DNA of 25,041 nucleotides, from NCBI GenBank assembly GCA_964403565.1, contig CAYOFV010000016.1, positions 1 through 25,041 on the forward strand. Direction: 5' to 3'. Below the pieces are notes generated by a model. It made no database searches. It was not told the origin of the DNA and saw nothing but the letters and a program-made list of their open reading frames with translations. Source of the DNA: Thioglobus_B sp964403565 (GTDB taxonomy: Bacteria; Pseudomonadota; Gammaproteobacteria; PS1; Pseudothioglobaceae). Below are positions 1-7,514 of this stretch, in pieces. The position numbers and the translations under genes are program-made. The first letter of the stretch is position 1, and each line of letters opens with the position of its first letter.

Positions 1-1436
1 TTAAGCTGTTCAATATCTTTATCATCTCCAGTTACCCATCTTGCTGTGGCAATAGATATGGTTTCAAATTGACAATCTACTCCGTATTCATATTTAAGGC
101 GGTGCATAACCACATCAAACTGCAGTACGCCAACTGCACCAAGGATTTGTGAACTGTTAACAATAGGTCTAAATACTTGAGTAGCACCTTCTTCTGAGAG
201 TTGATCCAAACCTTTTTGCAGGGCTTTGGCTTTAAGTGGATCTTTAAGTTGTGCGCGACGGAATAACTCTGGTGCAAAGTTTGGAATACCGCTAAAGTTT
301 AGCTTTTCGCCTTGGGTAAAAGTATCGCCAATAGCGATACCACCGTGGTTGTGAATGCCAATTACATCTCCTGCATAAGCTACTTCAGCTGATGCACGTT
401 CGCGCGACATAAAGGTAACAGCATTGGCAATTTTTATTTGTTTGCCGGTTGCAACTTGTAATACCTTCATGCCTTTTTTGTACTCACCGCTAACAATACG
501 CATAAATGCTAGTCTGTCATGGTGCTTAGGATCCATATTCGCTTGAATCTTAAATACAAATCCAGTTAATTTGTTTTCATTTGGTTCAACTTTGCGCGTG
601 TCTGATTCACGACCACCCGGGGTTGGAGCATACTCGACAAACCCGTCAAGTAAGTTTTGAATACCGAAGTTGGATATTGCTGATCCAAAAAATACTGGAG
701 TCTGCTTGCCTGCAAGAAAATCTTCTATATTAAACGGATTAGTAGTCTCACGAATAAGCTCAACTTCTTCACGCATATCTTGCGCTACATCTTCGCCTAA
801 AATTGCATCTAGCTCAGGATTGTCAACTCCATCGATAATTATGTCCTCGCCAATTTGCGAGTTTTTTCCAGCTTCGAATAAATATACTTTATCTTCAAGT
901 AAATGCACCACACCCTTAAAGCGCTTACCCATGCCAATTGGCCAAGTAATTGGTGCACATTCAATATTTAGTACAGTTTCTACTTCGTCTAATAGATCAA
1001 TAGGCTCTTTACCTTCACGATCAAGTTTATTGATAAAAGTAAGAATAGGGGTGTCACGCAAGCGACAAACCTCCATAAGTTTAATGGTGCGCATCTCAAC
1101 ACCTTTAGCAACATCAATTACCATAAGCGCTGAATCTACAGCAGTTAGCGTACGATAAGTATCCTCAGAGAAATCTTCGTGTCCTGGAGTATCTAGCAGG
1201 TTGATTACATGATTGTCATAATCAAATTGCATGATAGAAGAGGTGATAGAAATACCTCTTTCTTTTTCCATTTCCATCCAATCAGATGTTGCATGAGTGC
1301 TAGCCTTTCTTGCTTTGACACTACCAGCAGTTTTAATTGCACCTGCATATAAAAGTAGCTTTTCGGTAACTGTGGTTTTACCGGCATCAGGATGGGAGAT
1401 AATCGCAAAGGTGCGACGCTTTGATACTTCACTCAT
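1..1436 (-). CDS. prfC: Peptide chain release factor 3 (RF3), 3' end cut by window edge
   Basis: Translational GTPase that recycles RF1/RF2 from the ribosome after peptide release. I translated this frame directly: it opens at ATG 1436-1434 and stays open to base 1, giving 478 codons. The E. coli protein has 529, so about 50 C-terminal residues lie outside the window. The N-terminus reads MSEVSKRRTFAIISHPDAGK. The P-loop HPDAGKTT is near residues 15-22, the RGIS switch I motif near 60-70, DTPGHED (G3) near 90 and NKLD (G4) near 145. The EF-Tu-like second domain and the C-terminal region follow without interruption. The start lies 4 nt after the stop of the dCMP deaminase gene, so it is the last visible gene of the minus-strand group that begins with the cyclophilin. 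Small open frames on either strand inside it are shadows. Confidence 0.96.
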   Translation of the reverse strand, partial: MSEVSKRRTFAIISHPDAGKTTVTEKLLLYAGAIKTAGSVKARKASTHATSDWMEMEKERGISITSSIMQFDYDNHVINLLDTPGHEDFSEDTYRTLTAVDSALMVIDVAKGVEMRTIKLMEVCRLRDTPILTFINKLDREGKEPIDLLDEVETVLNIECAPITWPIGMGKRFKGVVHLLEDKVYLFEAGKNSQIGEDIIIDGVDNPELDAILGEDVAQDMREEVELIRETTNPFNIEDFLAGKQTPVFFGSAISNFGIQNLLDGFVEYAPTPGGRESDTRKVEPNENKLTGFVFKIQANMDPKHHDRLAFMRIVSGEYKKGMKVLQVATGKQIKIANAVTFMSRERASAEVAYAGDVIGIHNHGGIAIGDTFTQGEKLNFSGIPNFAPELFRRAQLKDPLKAKALQKGLDQLSEEGATQVFRPIVNSSQILGAVGVLQFDVVMHRLKYEYGVDCQFETISIATARWVTGDDKDIEQL

Positions 1437-1440
1437 AGTG

Positions 1441-1893
1441 TTATGATTTGCCAGTTATAACTAGCTCAATACCAGCTTCGTCAAACATTTCTTTTGAAAG
1501 TTGAACGCTCTCATTCCAATTATCAAGCTCTTTAGATTTTTCCACTACTACTTTTTTTATTCCAACTTGGATAATGCCTTTAGCACATTCACTACAAATT
1601 GGTAAGCCATAGACATACAAGGTTGCACCATCAAGCGATACACCAGAATATGTTGCATTGTAGATGGCATTCATCTCTGCATGTACAACAAACTTATATT
1701 TTGTTTCTCTATCGTTATAACGCTCATCGCTATCATGAATTGCACGTGGAAAGCCATTAAACCCTTGAGATAGAACCTCTTTTTTGCCACCAACAGTAAC
1801 AGCACCAACTTGAGTTGATGGATCTTTTGACCAGGTGGATACTTCCTTTGCCAAGGCAAGATAGCGCTTATCCCATTTGTTTAAACTACTCAT
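1441..1893 (-). CDS. Zinc-dependent dCMP deaminase family protein
   Basis: 150-residue member of the deoxycytidylate deaminase family (T4 phage Cd / ComEB type), which converts dCMP to dUMP for thymidylate synthesis. The zinc site is complete: HAE at residues 71-73 (His71 ligand, Glu73 proton shuttle) and the PxCxxC motif with Cys100 and Cys103. The N-terminal segment with WSKDPSTQVGAV is typical of the family. The gene sits 12 nt after mraY and 4 nt before prfC on the same strand, so co-transcription is likely. Many gammaproteobacteria make dUMP mainly through dCTP deaminase, so a separate dCMP deaminase is slightly unusual. A related cytidine or nucleotide deaminase specificity cannot be excluded from sequence alone. 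Confidence 0.88.
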   Translation of the reverse strand: MSSLNKWDKRYLALAKEVSTWSKDPSTQVGAVTVGGKKEVLSQGFNGFPRAIHDSDERYNDRETKYKFVVHAEMNAIYNATYSGVSLDGATLYVYGLPICSECAKGIIQVGIKKVVVEKSKELDNWNESVQLSKEMFDEAGIELVITGKS

Positions 1894-1905
1894 AGGTAGA
1901 GTATT

Positions 1906-2988
1906 TTAACGTATCTTAATTGATGCTAGACTTATAAGCACCAAGATTAGTGTAACCATCCAAAAACGCACAATGATTTTTGGCTCAGATATGCCTTTTT
2001 TCTCAAAGTGATGGTGAATTGGTGCCATTAAGAAAACCCGTTTTTTAGTTCTTTTGTACCATCCAACTTGGATAATAACTGATAGAGTTTCAGCAACAAA
2101 TACACCGCCCATAATAAACAGTAAGATTTCTTGTCGAACAATAATAGCCATTACTGCCAAGATAGCCCCAAGAGCAAGTGAACCTACATCACCCATAAAT
2201 ATTTCAGCTGGGTAGGTATTAAACCATAAGAATCCTAATCCTGCGCCAATTAGTGCTGCGCAAATTACAAACAACTCTCCAGTTCCGGGCATAAATGGCA
2301 TGTTGAGATAATTAGCGAAGTTATAGTTGCCAGAAATATAGGCAAAAATTGCCAATGCTCCAGATATAAGAATAACCGGCATGATTGCTAATCCATCAAG
2401 TCCGTCGGTAAGGTTTACTGCGTTAGATGATCCTACAATTACAAAGTAAGATAAAACCACAAGTCCAAGCACTCCAAGTGGCACAAATACATCCTTAAAG
2501 AAAGGGATGAGTAATTGGGTCTGTACATCTTCTTTAGCAATAAGGGCAATCCACAAGCCGATAAATATTGCACCAAACGATTGACCAAAAATCTTGCCTT
2601 TAGCACTTAAGCCATCAGATGATTTTTTCTTGATTTTTAATAAATCATCAGCAAAGCCAACTGTGCCAAAGATAATTGCCGTGGTAACAATAATCCATAA
2701 ATAGTCGTTTGACCAATCACCCCAAATGAGAATGCTTATTACAAAAGCAAATAGAATCATAACTCCACCCATAGTCGGAGTTCCAGCTTTAGATCCGTGA
2801 TCAGGGCCAAAATTTCTTATAACTTGGTTAATTTGATACTGCTTTAATCGATCAATGAAAAAATGTCCAAGAGTAAGTGTGATAAACAGTGCTGCTAGCA
2901 TTGCCAGTACAGCACGAACAGTTAGATAATGTAGTACGTCAAAACCCGGATCAATTTGGGTTAGTAGGGTAAGTAGCTCTAAAAACAT
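1906..2988 (-). CDS. mraY: Phospho-N-acetylmuramoyl-pentapeptide-transferase
   Basis: Integral membrane enzyme that transfers phospho-MurNAc-pentapeptide from UDP to undecaprenyl phosphate, giving lipid I. Its 360 residues equal the usual gammaproteobacterial length. Visible signatures are PTMGGV near residue 71, the Asp-Asp pair in GFADDLLKIKKK (114-115), NLTDGLDGL (192-200), FMGDVGSLALG near 265 and the HHHFEKKG motif near 325. About ten hydrophobic segments are present. The start codon overlaps the stop of the upstream cyclophilin gene by one base (TAATG), implying translational coupling. Its neighbours are not the murE/murF/murD genes that flank mraY in the canonical division and cell wall cluster, so it appears relocated. 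Confidence 0.97.
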   Translation of the reverse strand: MFLELLTLLTQIDPGFDVLHYLTVRAVLAMLAALFITLTLGHFFIDRLKQYQINQVIRNFGPDHGSKAGTPTMGGVMILFAFVISILIWGDWSNDYLWIIVTTAIIFGTVGFADDLLKIKKKSSDGLSAKGKIFGQSFGAIFIGLWIALIAKEDVQTQLLIPFFKDVFVPLGVLGLVVLSYFVIVGSSNAVNLTDGLDGLAIMPVILISGALAIFAYISGNYNFANYLNMPFMPGTGELFVICAALIGAGLGFLWFNTYPAEIFMGDVGSLALGAILAVMAIIVRQEILLFIMGGVFVAETLSVIIQVGWYKRTKKRVFLMAPIHHHFEKKGISEPKIIVRFWMVTLILVLISLASIKIR

Positions 2989-4004
2989 TAGTCGATATCG
3001 TTAATTGATATAAGCTCTAATTTAAAAATAAGAATAGATTCTGTTGATAAAGAACCACGTTGAGCATCACCATAGATTTGATAATAAGGTGCGATAAGTG
3101 TGCGCTTTTCGCCTACCTGCATTTGCAAAACTGCACTATCAACAATTTCAATAATTTTTCCAGTTCCAGGTGCGAATAAAAGTGGATCTGAACCATCACG
3201 CATATTTGTACCATCGTCAAGATCAATTGATAAAGATACTTTTACTAAATCACCTTTGTTTGGTTTATCACCATCTCCATTTTGAGTGATTTCAACAAAA
3301 TGCCCTGCGTCTGCTGCCTTTGTGTTTGGATAGTTTTTTGCAACAAACTTTATAAGTTTTTCTCGCTTTTTAGCTTTTTTAGCCTCTTCTTTTGCAGAAA
3401 ACTTTGAATTTTCTTTTTGAAATGCGGCTTCGTCGGTTTTAAAGTTTTTAGCTTTTTCTCCAACTCTAATAATTTTTACTTTGCGAATAAAGTCGTCTTG
3501 TTTAATAGAATTTACTACATCCATACCTTTAACAACGTGACCAAACACTGTGTGTTTGCCATCAAGCCATGGAGTGGCTTTATGAGTAATAAAAAATTGC
3601 GAACCGTTAGTATTTGGTCCAGAATTTGCCATAGATAAAATACCGCTGCTATCGTGTTTTAGATCGGTTATTTCATCAATAAAATCATATCCAGGTCCTC
3701 CTGTGCCATTGCCTTTTGGATCGCCGCCTTGAATCATGAAATCGTTAATTACACGGTGAAATTTCAGGCCATTGTAGAATGGTTTGCCAATTTGAATATT
3801 TGAATGTTTTGTACCTTCAGCTAAGCCTGCAAAGTTAATTACTGTAAGCGGGGTTTTGTCATATGCAAGTTTGACAATAATATCACCCTTGTTGGTGTGT
3901 AAGTTAGCGTACAAACCATCGTCTAGTTCAGCGTGGGTTTGGGTAAGGAAAAATAGGGTAAATAATGATAGAAAAAAGCGCATGTTTTTATCGGAAAAAT
4001 TCAT
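2988..4004 (-). CDS. Exported cyclophilin-FKBP fusion peptidyl-prolyl isomerase
   Basis: Predicted periplasmic or lipid-free exported two-domain prolyl isomerase, 338 residues from ATG 4004. The frame extends to a TTG at 4016, but a TATACT -10-like box at 4019-4024 would start RNA downstream of it. An ATG at 3983 also gives a perfect signal peptide (MRFFLSLFTLFFLTQTHA, cleavage before ELDD). The first domain is a complete cyclophilin with FHRVINDFMIQGGD, MANSGPNTNGSQFFIT and WLDGKHTVFG. A lysine-rich linker follows. The last ~90 residues align with FKBP (KGDLVKVSLSI, DDGTNMRDGSDP, FAPGTGKIIE, LQMQVGEKRTLIAP, IYGDAQRG, LIFKLELI). Some FKBP pocket residues differ, including the Trp at the pocket base (Val here), so this half may be a weak isomerase or a substrate-binding module. 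It is the first gene of the mraY group. Confidence 0.9.
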   Translation of the reverse strand: MNFSDKNMRFFLSLFTLFFLTQTHAELDDGLYANLHTNKGDIIVKLAYDKTPLTVINFAGLAEGTKHSNIQIGKPFYNGLKFHRVINDFMIQGGDPKGNGTGGPGYDFIDEITDLKHDSSGILSMANSGPNTNGSQFFITHKATPWLDGKHTVFGHVVKGMDVVNSIKQDDFIRKVKIIRVGEKAKNFKTDEAAFQKENSKFSAKEEAKKAKKREKLIKFVAKNYPNTKAADAGHFVEITQNGDGDKPNKGDLVKVSLSIDLDDGTNMRDGSDPLLFAPGTGKIIEIVDSAVLQMQVGEKRTLIAPYYQIYGDAQRGSLSTESILIFKLELISINDID

Positions 4005-4018
4005 TATGATACCCAATA

Positions 4019-4024
4019 GTTATA
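4019..4024 (-). promoter_or_regulatory. Candidate -10 box for the cyclophilin-mraY-prfC group
   Basis: Read on the minus strand the hexamer is TATACT, a near-consensus sigma70 -10 box. It would place the transcription start near 4012, 8 nt before ATG 4004. No convincing -35 box is seen. The candidate argues against the more upstream TTG start. Confidence 0.4.
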
Positions 4025-4090
4025 CAAAATTTAAATTAAAAATACGTTAAAATACACACCTACAATTAATGTTGATAAAGGACTAATAAA

Positions 4091-4324
4091 ATGGCATTAT
4101 TAATTACTGATGAATGTATTAACTGCGATGTTTGTGAGCCAGAGTGCCCAAATGATGCGATTTATATGGGTGATGAAATCTATGAGATTGATCCAGATAA
4201 ATGTACTGAGTGTGTAGGCCACTTTGATGAGCCACAATGTGTTGAGGTTTGTCCAGTAGATTGTTGCTTACCAGATCCTGATCGTGTGGAAACTGAAGAA
4301 GAGCTATTAGCAAAGATTCAATAA
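4091..4324 (+). CDS. 2[4Fe-4S] ferredoxin, YfhL / Allochromatium type
   Basis: Small 77-residue low-potential electron carrier. Cys9, Cys12, Cys15 and Cys19 form the first CxxCxxCxxxCP motif. The second has Cys38 and Cys41, then an eight-residue insertion before Cys50 and Cys54. That insertion, an acidic C-terminal extension and extra cysteines at 58-59 mark the Alvin/YfhL ferredoxin type of proteobacteria rather than the clostridial type. The start is supported by AAAGGA at 4077-4082, 8 nt before ATG. It is a single-gene unit divergent from the cyclophilin gene, with a strong terminator just downstream. The physiological partner cannot be told from the neighbours. Confidence 0.95.
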   Translation: MALLITDECINCDVCEPECPNDAIYMGDEIYEIDPDKCTECVGHFDEPQCVEVCPVDCCLPDPDRVETEEELLAKIQ

Positions 4325-4340
4325 TTATAAATTAGATATT

Positions 4341-4369
4341 AAAAAAGGCGACCAATGGTCGCCTTTTTT
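4341..4369. terminator. Bidirectional intrinsic terminator between fdx and the aminotransferase
   Basis: A-tract, stem GGCGACC, loop AAT, stem GGTCGCC, T-tract. The 7-bp GC-rich core (4347-4363) is flanked by A6 and T6, so it reads as a rho-independent terminator on both strands. It sits between two convergent genes. Confidence 0.92.
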
Positions 4370-4385
4370 GTTGCTCAAGAATTTA

Positions 4386-5498
4386 TCAATCAAGAGTTGC
4401 TTTAAGAGCTGATAGACATAAAGCAATATTTTCCTTTCTTGAAGCGTGACCCATAAGGCCGATACGCCATACTTTGCCAGCATATGCGCCTAATCCTGCA
4501 CCAATTTCAAGATTGTAATCGTTTAAAAGGGTAGAGCGTACTTCGGCGTCATTAGCCCCATCAGGAATAATCACTGAGTTTAATTGTGGCAATCTATCTT
4601 CTTTATTAACTAAGAATTTAATACCCATAGCCTCAAGACCATCTCTTAATTCTTCATGATTTTTGGTATGACGATCCCACGCATTTTCCAAACCTTCTTC
4701 TTGCAGCATAACTAAAGATTCATGTAGGCCGTATAGAGTATTTACTGGAGCAGTGTGATGGTATGTTCTTTGCGCACCTTCACCCCAATATCCCATTACT
4801 AGATTAAGATCTAAAAACCAAGAAGTAACAGGTGTTTTTCTATTAGTAATTTTGTTAATTGCACGCTCACCAATTGAAATTGGTGAAATACCTGGCATTG
4901 CCGATAGACACTTTTGTGAGCCAGAGTAGATTGCATCAATTTCCCATTCGTCAACTTTAAGCTCACTACCAGCTAATGAAGTTACTGCATCAACAATGGT
5001 AATGCAATCGTTATCATGGGCGATTTTACAAAGAGATTTGGCATCAGATTTTGCACCAGTTGAGGTTTCAGCATGTACAAATGCTAGAATTTTTGCATCA
5101 GGATTATCTTTAAGTGCTTGTTCAACCTTATCTGTTGAAACCGCTGTGCCCCAATCATCTTCAACAACAACAGCTTCGCCACCAAAACGTGTGATATTTT
5201 CCTTCATACGCATGCCAAATACACCATTAATACACACAACTACTTTATCGCCTGGTTCAACTAGATTGGCAAAACAAGTTTCCATACCTGCAGAACCTGG
5301 AGCCGATACTGGCATAGTAAGTTCATTTTCAGTTTTAAATGCGTATTGCAAACCTTTTTTAGTTTCGTCCATCATGCCAACAAATGCAGGATCAAGATGA
5401 CCAATAGTAGGTCTGGCCATTGCAGATAAAATTCTTGGGTGTACATCAGAAGGGCCTGGGCCCATTAATGTGCGAATTGGTGGATTAAATGATTTCAT
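4386..5498 (-). CDS. Serine/alanine-glyoxylate aminotransferase family, class V PLP enzyme
   Basis: 370-residue fold-type I aminotransferase that most likely transaminates glyoxylate to glycine using serine or alanine. The N-terminus has LMGPGPSDVHP, and the phosphate-binding segment SAPGSAGMET lies near residues 65-73. The cofactor-contacting Asp170 is in TIVDAVTSLAG and the Schiff-base Lys196 in YSGSQKCLSAMPG. GAGLGAYAGKVWRIGLMGH closes the C-terminal domain. It is divergent from glcD across a 55-bp gap; glycolate oxidase makes the glyoxylate this enzyme would use, which supports the assignment. The B. subtilis PucG ureidoglycine-glyoxylate aminotransferase shares the same motifs, but no purine catabolism genes are present, so that role is less likely. 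Confidence 0.87.
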   Translation of the reverse strand: MKSFNPPIRTLMGPGPSDVHPRILSAMARPTIGHLDPAFVGMMDETKKGLQYAFKTENELTMPVSAPGSAGMETCFANLVEPGDKVVVCINGVFGMRMKENITRFGGEAVVVEDDWGTAVSTDKVEQALKDNPDAKILAFVHAETSTGAKSDAKSLCKIAHDNDCITIVDAVTSLAGSELKVDEWEIDAIYSGSQKCLSAMPGISPISIGERAINKITNRKTPVTSWFLDLNLVMGYWGEGAQRTYHHTAPVNTLYGLHESLVMLQEEGLENAWDRHTKNHEELRDGLEAMGIKFLVNKEDRLPQLNSVIIPDGANDAEVRSTLLNDYNLEIGAGLGAYAGKVWRIGLMGHASRKENIALCLSALKATLD

Positions 5499-5540
5499 AA
5501 TTCTAAGTATTTAATATGGTTAATAATAAAAATAAGTAAT

Positions 5541-5546
5541 TATAAT
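5541..5546 (+). promoter_or_regulatory. Candidate -10 box of glcD, predicting a leaderless mRNA
   Basis: Consensus TATAAT lies exactly 7 nt before the glcD ATG at 5554, and no Shine-Dalgarno sequence is present between them. If used, transcription would start at or next to the A of the start codon. The -35 region is poor (TTAATA at 5520-5525, spacer 15). Confidence 0.5.
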
Positions 5547-5553
5547 TGTTTGC

Positions 5554-6984
5554 ATGCAAATACTTGAGCAATTATCTCACGCTTTACCTAAGGATATTAT
5601 TCTCACCGGTGATGAGCGTACTCGCCCATTTGAATGCGATGGGTTGAGTGTATACAGACAAAAGCCTTTAGCTGTAGTATTGCCTGAAACTATAGATCAA
5701 GTTAAAACCACACTTAAGATTTGCAGGGAAAATAATACTCCAATAGTTACACGTGGTGCTGGAACAGGTTTGTCTGGTGGGGCAATGCCACTTGAAGAAA
5801 GCGTGGTACTTGGTTTGTCTAAACTTAGAAAAATTAAATCCATTGATACAGAAAACAAACTTGCCGTGGTTGAGCCTGGAGTAAGAAATATATCTATTAG
5901 TGAGGCGGCAGAAAAATATGGCCTTTATTATGCTCCGGACCCTTCATCACAAATAGCTTGTACTATTGGCGGTAATGTTGCGGAAAACTCAGGTGGTGTG
6001 CATTGTTTGAAATATGGACTTACTGTGCATAATGTTGAGGCAATAAAAATGTTAACTATTGACGGGAAAGAATTATCTCTTAGTCGTAGTGATGATGGAA
6101 TTGGACTTTTAGCACTTATGAATGGCTCTGAAGGTTTGCTTGGGGTTATTACCGAGATAACCGTTAAACTTACTAACACTCCAGATACGGCCAAACTTGT
6201 TATGGCTGGGTTTGATACTGTTAGAGATTGTGCCAATGCAGTAGCAAACATTATTAAAGCTGGGGTGGTGCCTGCAGGTCTTGAAATGATGGATAGTTTT
6301 GCAACAAGTGCTGCTGAAGATTTTGCTCAGGTTGGATATTCAAAAGATGCCAAAGCTTTACTACTATGTGAGCTTGATGGCAAGCAGAGTGAAGTTGATA
6401 AAGAGCTAGATTTGGTTCTGTCAATCTTGAATGGCGCTTCAAGTATTAAAGTTGCAAAAAATGACAAAGAAAGATTAGACTTCTGGAAAGGCAGAAAATC
6501 AGCTTTCCCTGCAGTTGGCAGACTGTCTCCTGATTATTATTGTATGGATGGTACTATTCCAAAGCGTCATTTGGCAGATATGCTAGAAAAAATAACTGAG
6601 CTATCAAAAAAATATGGTTTAAGAGTTGCAAATGTTTTTCATGCTGGAGATGGTAATCTGCACCCACTGATTTTGTATGATGCAAATATTGCAGGTGAAC
6701 TTGAAAAAACCGAAGAGTTCGGCACTGAAATATTAAAATTAAGTGTAGACATGGGTGGTGCAATCACTGGAGAGCATGGAGTTGGAGTTGAAAAGCTTGA
6801 TGCAATGTGCCATCAGTTTGATAATAAAGAATTAGAAATATTTCACAAGATTAAAAAAGTTTTTGATCCTAATTCATTGCTTAACCCTGGCAAAGCTGTA
6901 CCAGAATTGCACCGCTGTGCCGAGTTGGGTGCGATGCATGTACATCATGGCAAATTACCGCATCCTGAGTTGGAGCGTTTCTAA
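5554..6984 (+). CDS. glcD: Glycolate oxidase, FAD-linked catalytic subunit GlcD
   Basis: Oxidises glycolate to glyoxylate as part of the membrane-associated GlcDEF complex. The 476 residues align end to end with E. coli GlcD (499), about 23 residues shorter at the N-terminus. FAD-binding PCMH motifs are VTRGAGTGLSGGAMP (residues 65-79) and DPSSQIACTIGGNVAENSGG (near 129-148). The C-terminal half carries PDYYCMDGTIP, FHAGDGNLHPL and GEHGVGVEK, with catalytic and flavin-contacting His and Glu residues. The end RCAELGAMHVHHGKLPHPEL is characteristic of GlcD and separates it from D-lactate dehydrogenases of the same family. It is the first gene of a nine-gene overlapping run; its stop overlaps the glcE start by one base (TAATG). 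Confidence 0.96.
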   Translation: MQILEQLSHALPKDIILTGDERTRPFECDGLSVYRQKPLAVVLPETIDQVKTTLKICRENNTPIVTRGAGTGLSGGAMPLEESVVLGLSKLRKIKSIDTENKLAVVEPGVRNISISEAAEKYGLYYAPDPSSQIACTIGGNVAENSGGVHCLKYGLTVHNVEAIKMLTIDGKELSLSRSDDGIGLLALMNGSEGLLGVITEITVKLTNTPDTAKLVMAGFDTVRDCANAVANIIKAGVVPAGLEMMDSFATSAAEDFAQVGYSKDAKALLLCELDGKQSEVDKELDLVLSILNGASSIKVAKNDKERLDFWKGRKSAFPAVGRLSPDYYCMDGTIPKRHLADMLEKITELSKKYGLRVANVFHAGDGNLHPLILYDANIAGELEKTEEFGTEILKLSVDMGGAITGEHGVGVEKLDAMCHQFDNKELEIFHKIKKVFDPNSLLNPGKAVPELHRCAELGAMHVHHGKLPHPELERF

Positions 6985-7514
6985 TGAATCGTATTAACCA
7001 ATTGCAAGAATTAGTTAAAGCAAATGATAGTCTGCATATTAGTGCAGAGTTGTTGGATTATTCTGGAATTGTTGCATACCATCCTGAAGAGCTAGTTATT
7101 ACTGTTAAAGCCGGAACTAAAGTTACTGATATAAATAAAGAATTGGCTAAAAATAATCAAGCTTTTAGTTTTTATATAGAAGATGGTAATAAATCAATTG
7201 GATCGATGTATGCAAATGGATCAAGTGATTTTGCTGATAGTGTTTTGGGTGTTAAATTAATTGATGGTAACGCAGATTTATTAAACTTTGGTGGCCAAGT
7301 AATGAAAAACGTTGCAGGCTATGATGTTGCTAGACTTTTGGTTGGATCGAAAGGCAAGATGGCAATGATAACTGAGATTAGTTTTAAAGTTATGCCTAAA
7401 ACGTATGTTGGTAATCTTACAAAGCCAAGTAAAAATTCTACAACATCTGATCTGCACAAGTCTTTTGCAGAGAAGTTAAAACTTGTATTTGACCCGAAAA
7501 ATATCTTTAATTAA
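6984..7514 (+). CDS. glcE: Shortened glycolate oxidase subunit GlcE
   Basis: 176 residues against 350 for E. coli GlcE. The conserved core is present: YHPEELVITVKAGT, then LLNFGGQVMKNVAGYDVARLLVGSKG and ITEISFKVMP. After residue ~145 it jumps to a short tail ending KLVFDPKNIFN, which matches the extreme C-terminus of GlcE. The middle ~150 residues are absent. The N-terminal glycine-rich FAD pyrophosphate loop is also missing, so it may not bind FAD by itself. The frame is intact and both ends overlap glcD and glcF by one base (TAATG each), so it looks like a real reduced gene rather than a frameshift. Its role could be structural within the complex. Confidence 0.85.
   Translation: MNRINQLQELVKANDSLHISAELLDYSGIVAYHPEELVITVKAGTKVTDINKELAKNNQAFSFYIEDGNKSIGSMYANGSSDFADSVLGVKLIDGNADLLNFGGQVMKNVAGYDVARLLVGSKGKMAMITEISFKVMPKTYVGNLTKPSKNSTTSDLHKSFAEKLKLVFDPKNIFN

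Noticed and set aside
670..1158. 162-codon open frame on the plus strand
   Set aside because: It lies antisense inside prfC, whose reading frame is clearly conserved; the translation is low-complexity Ser-rich.
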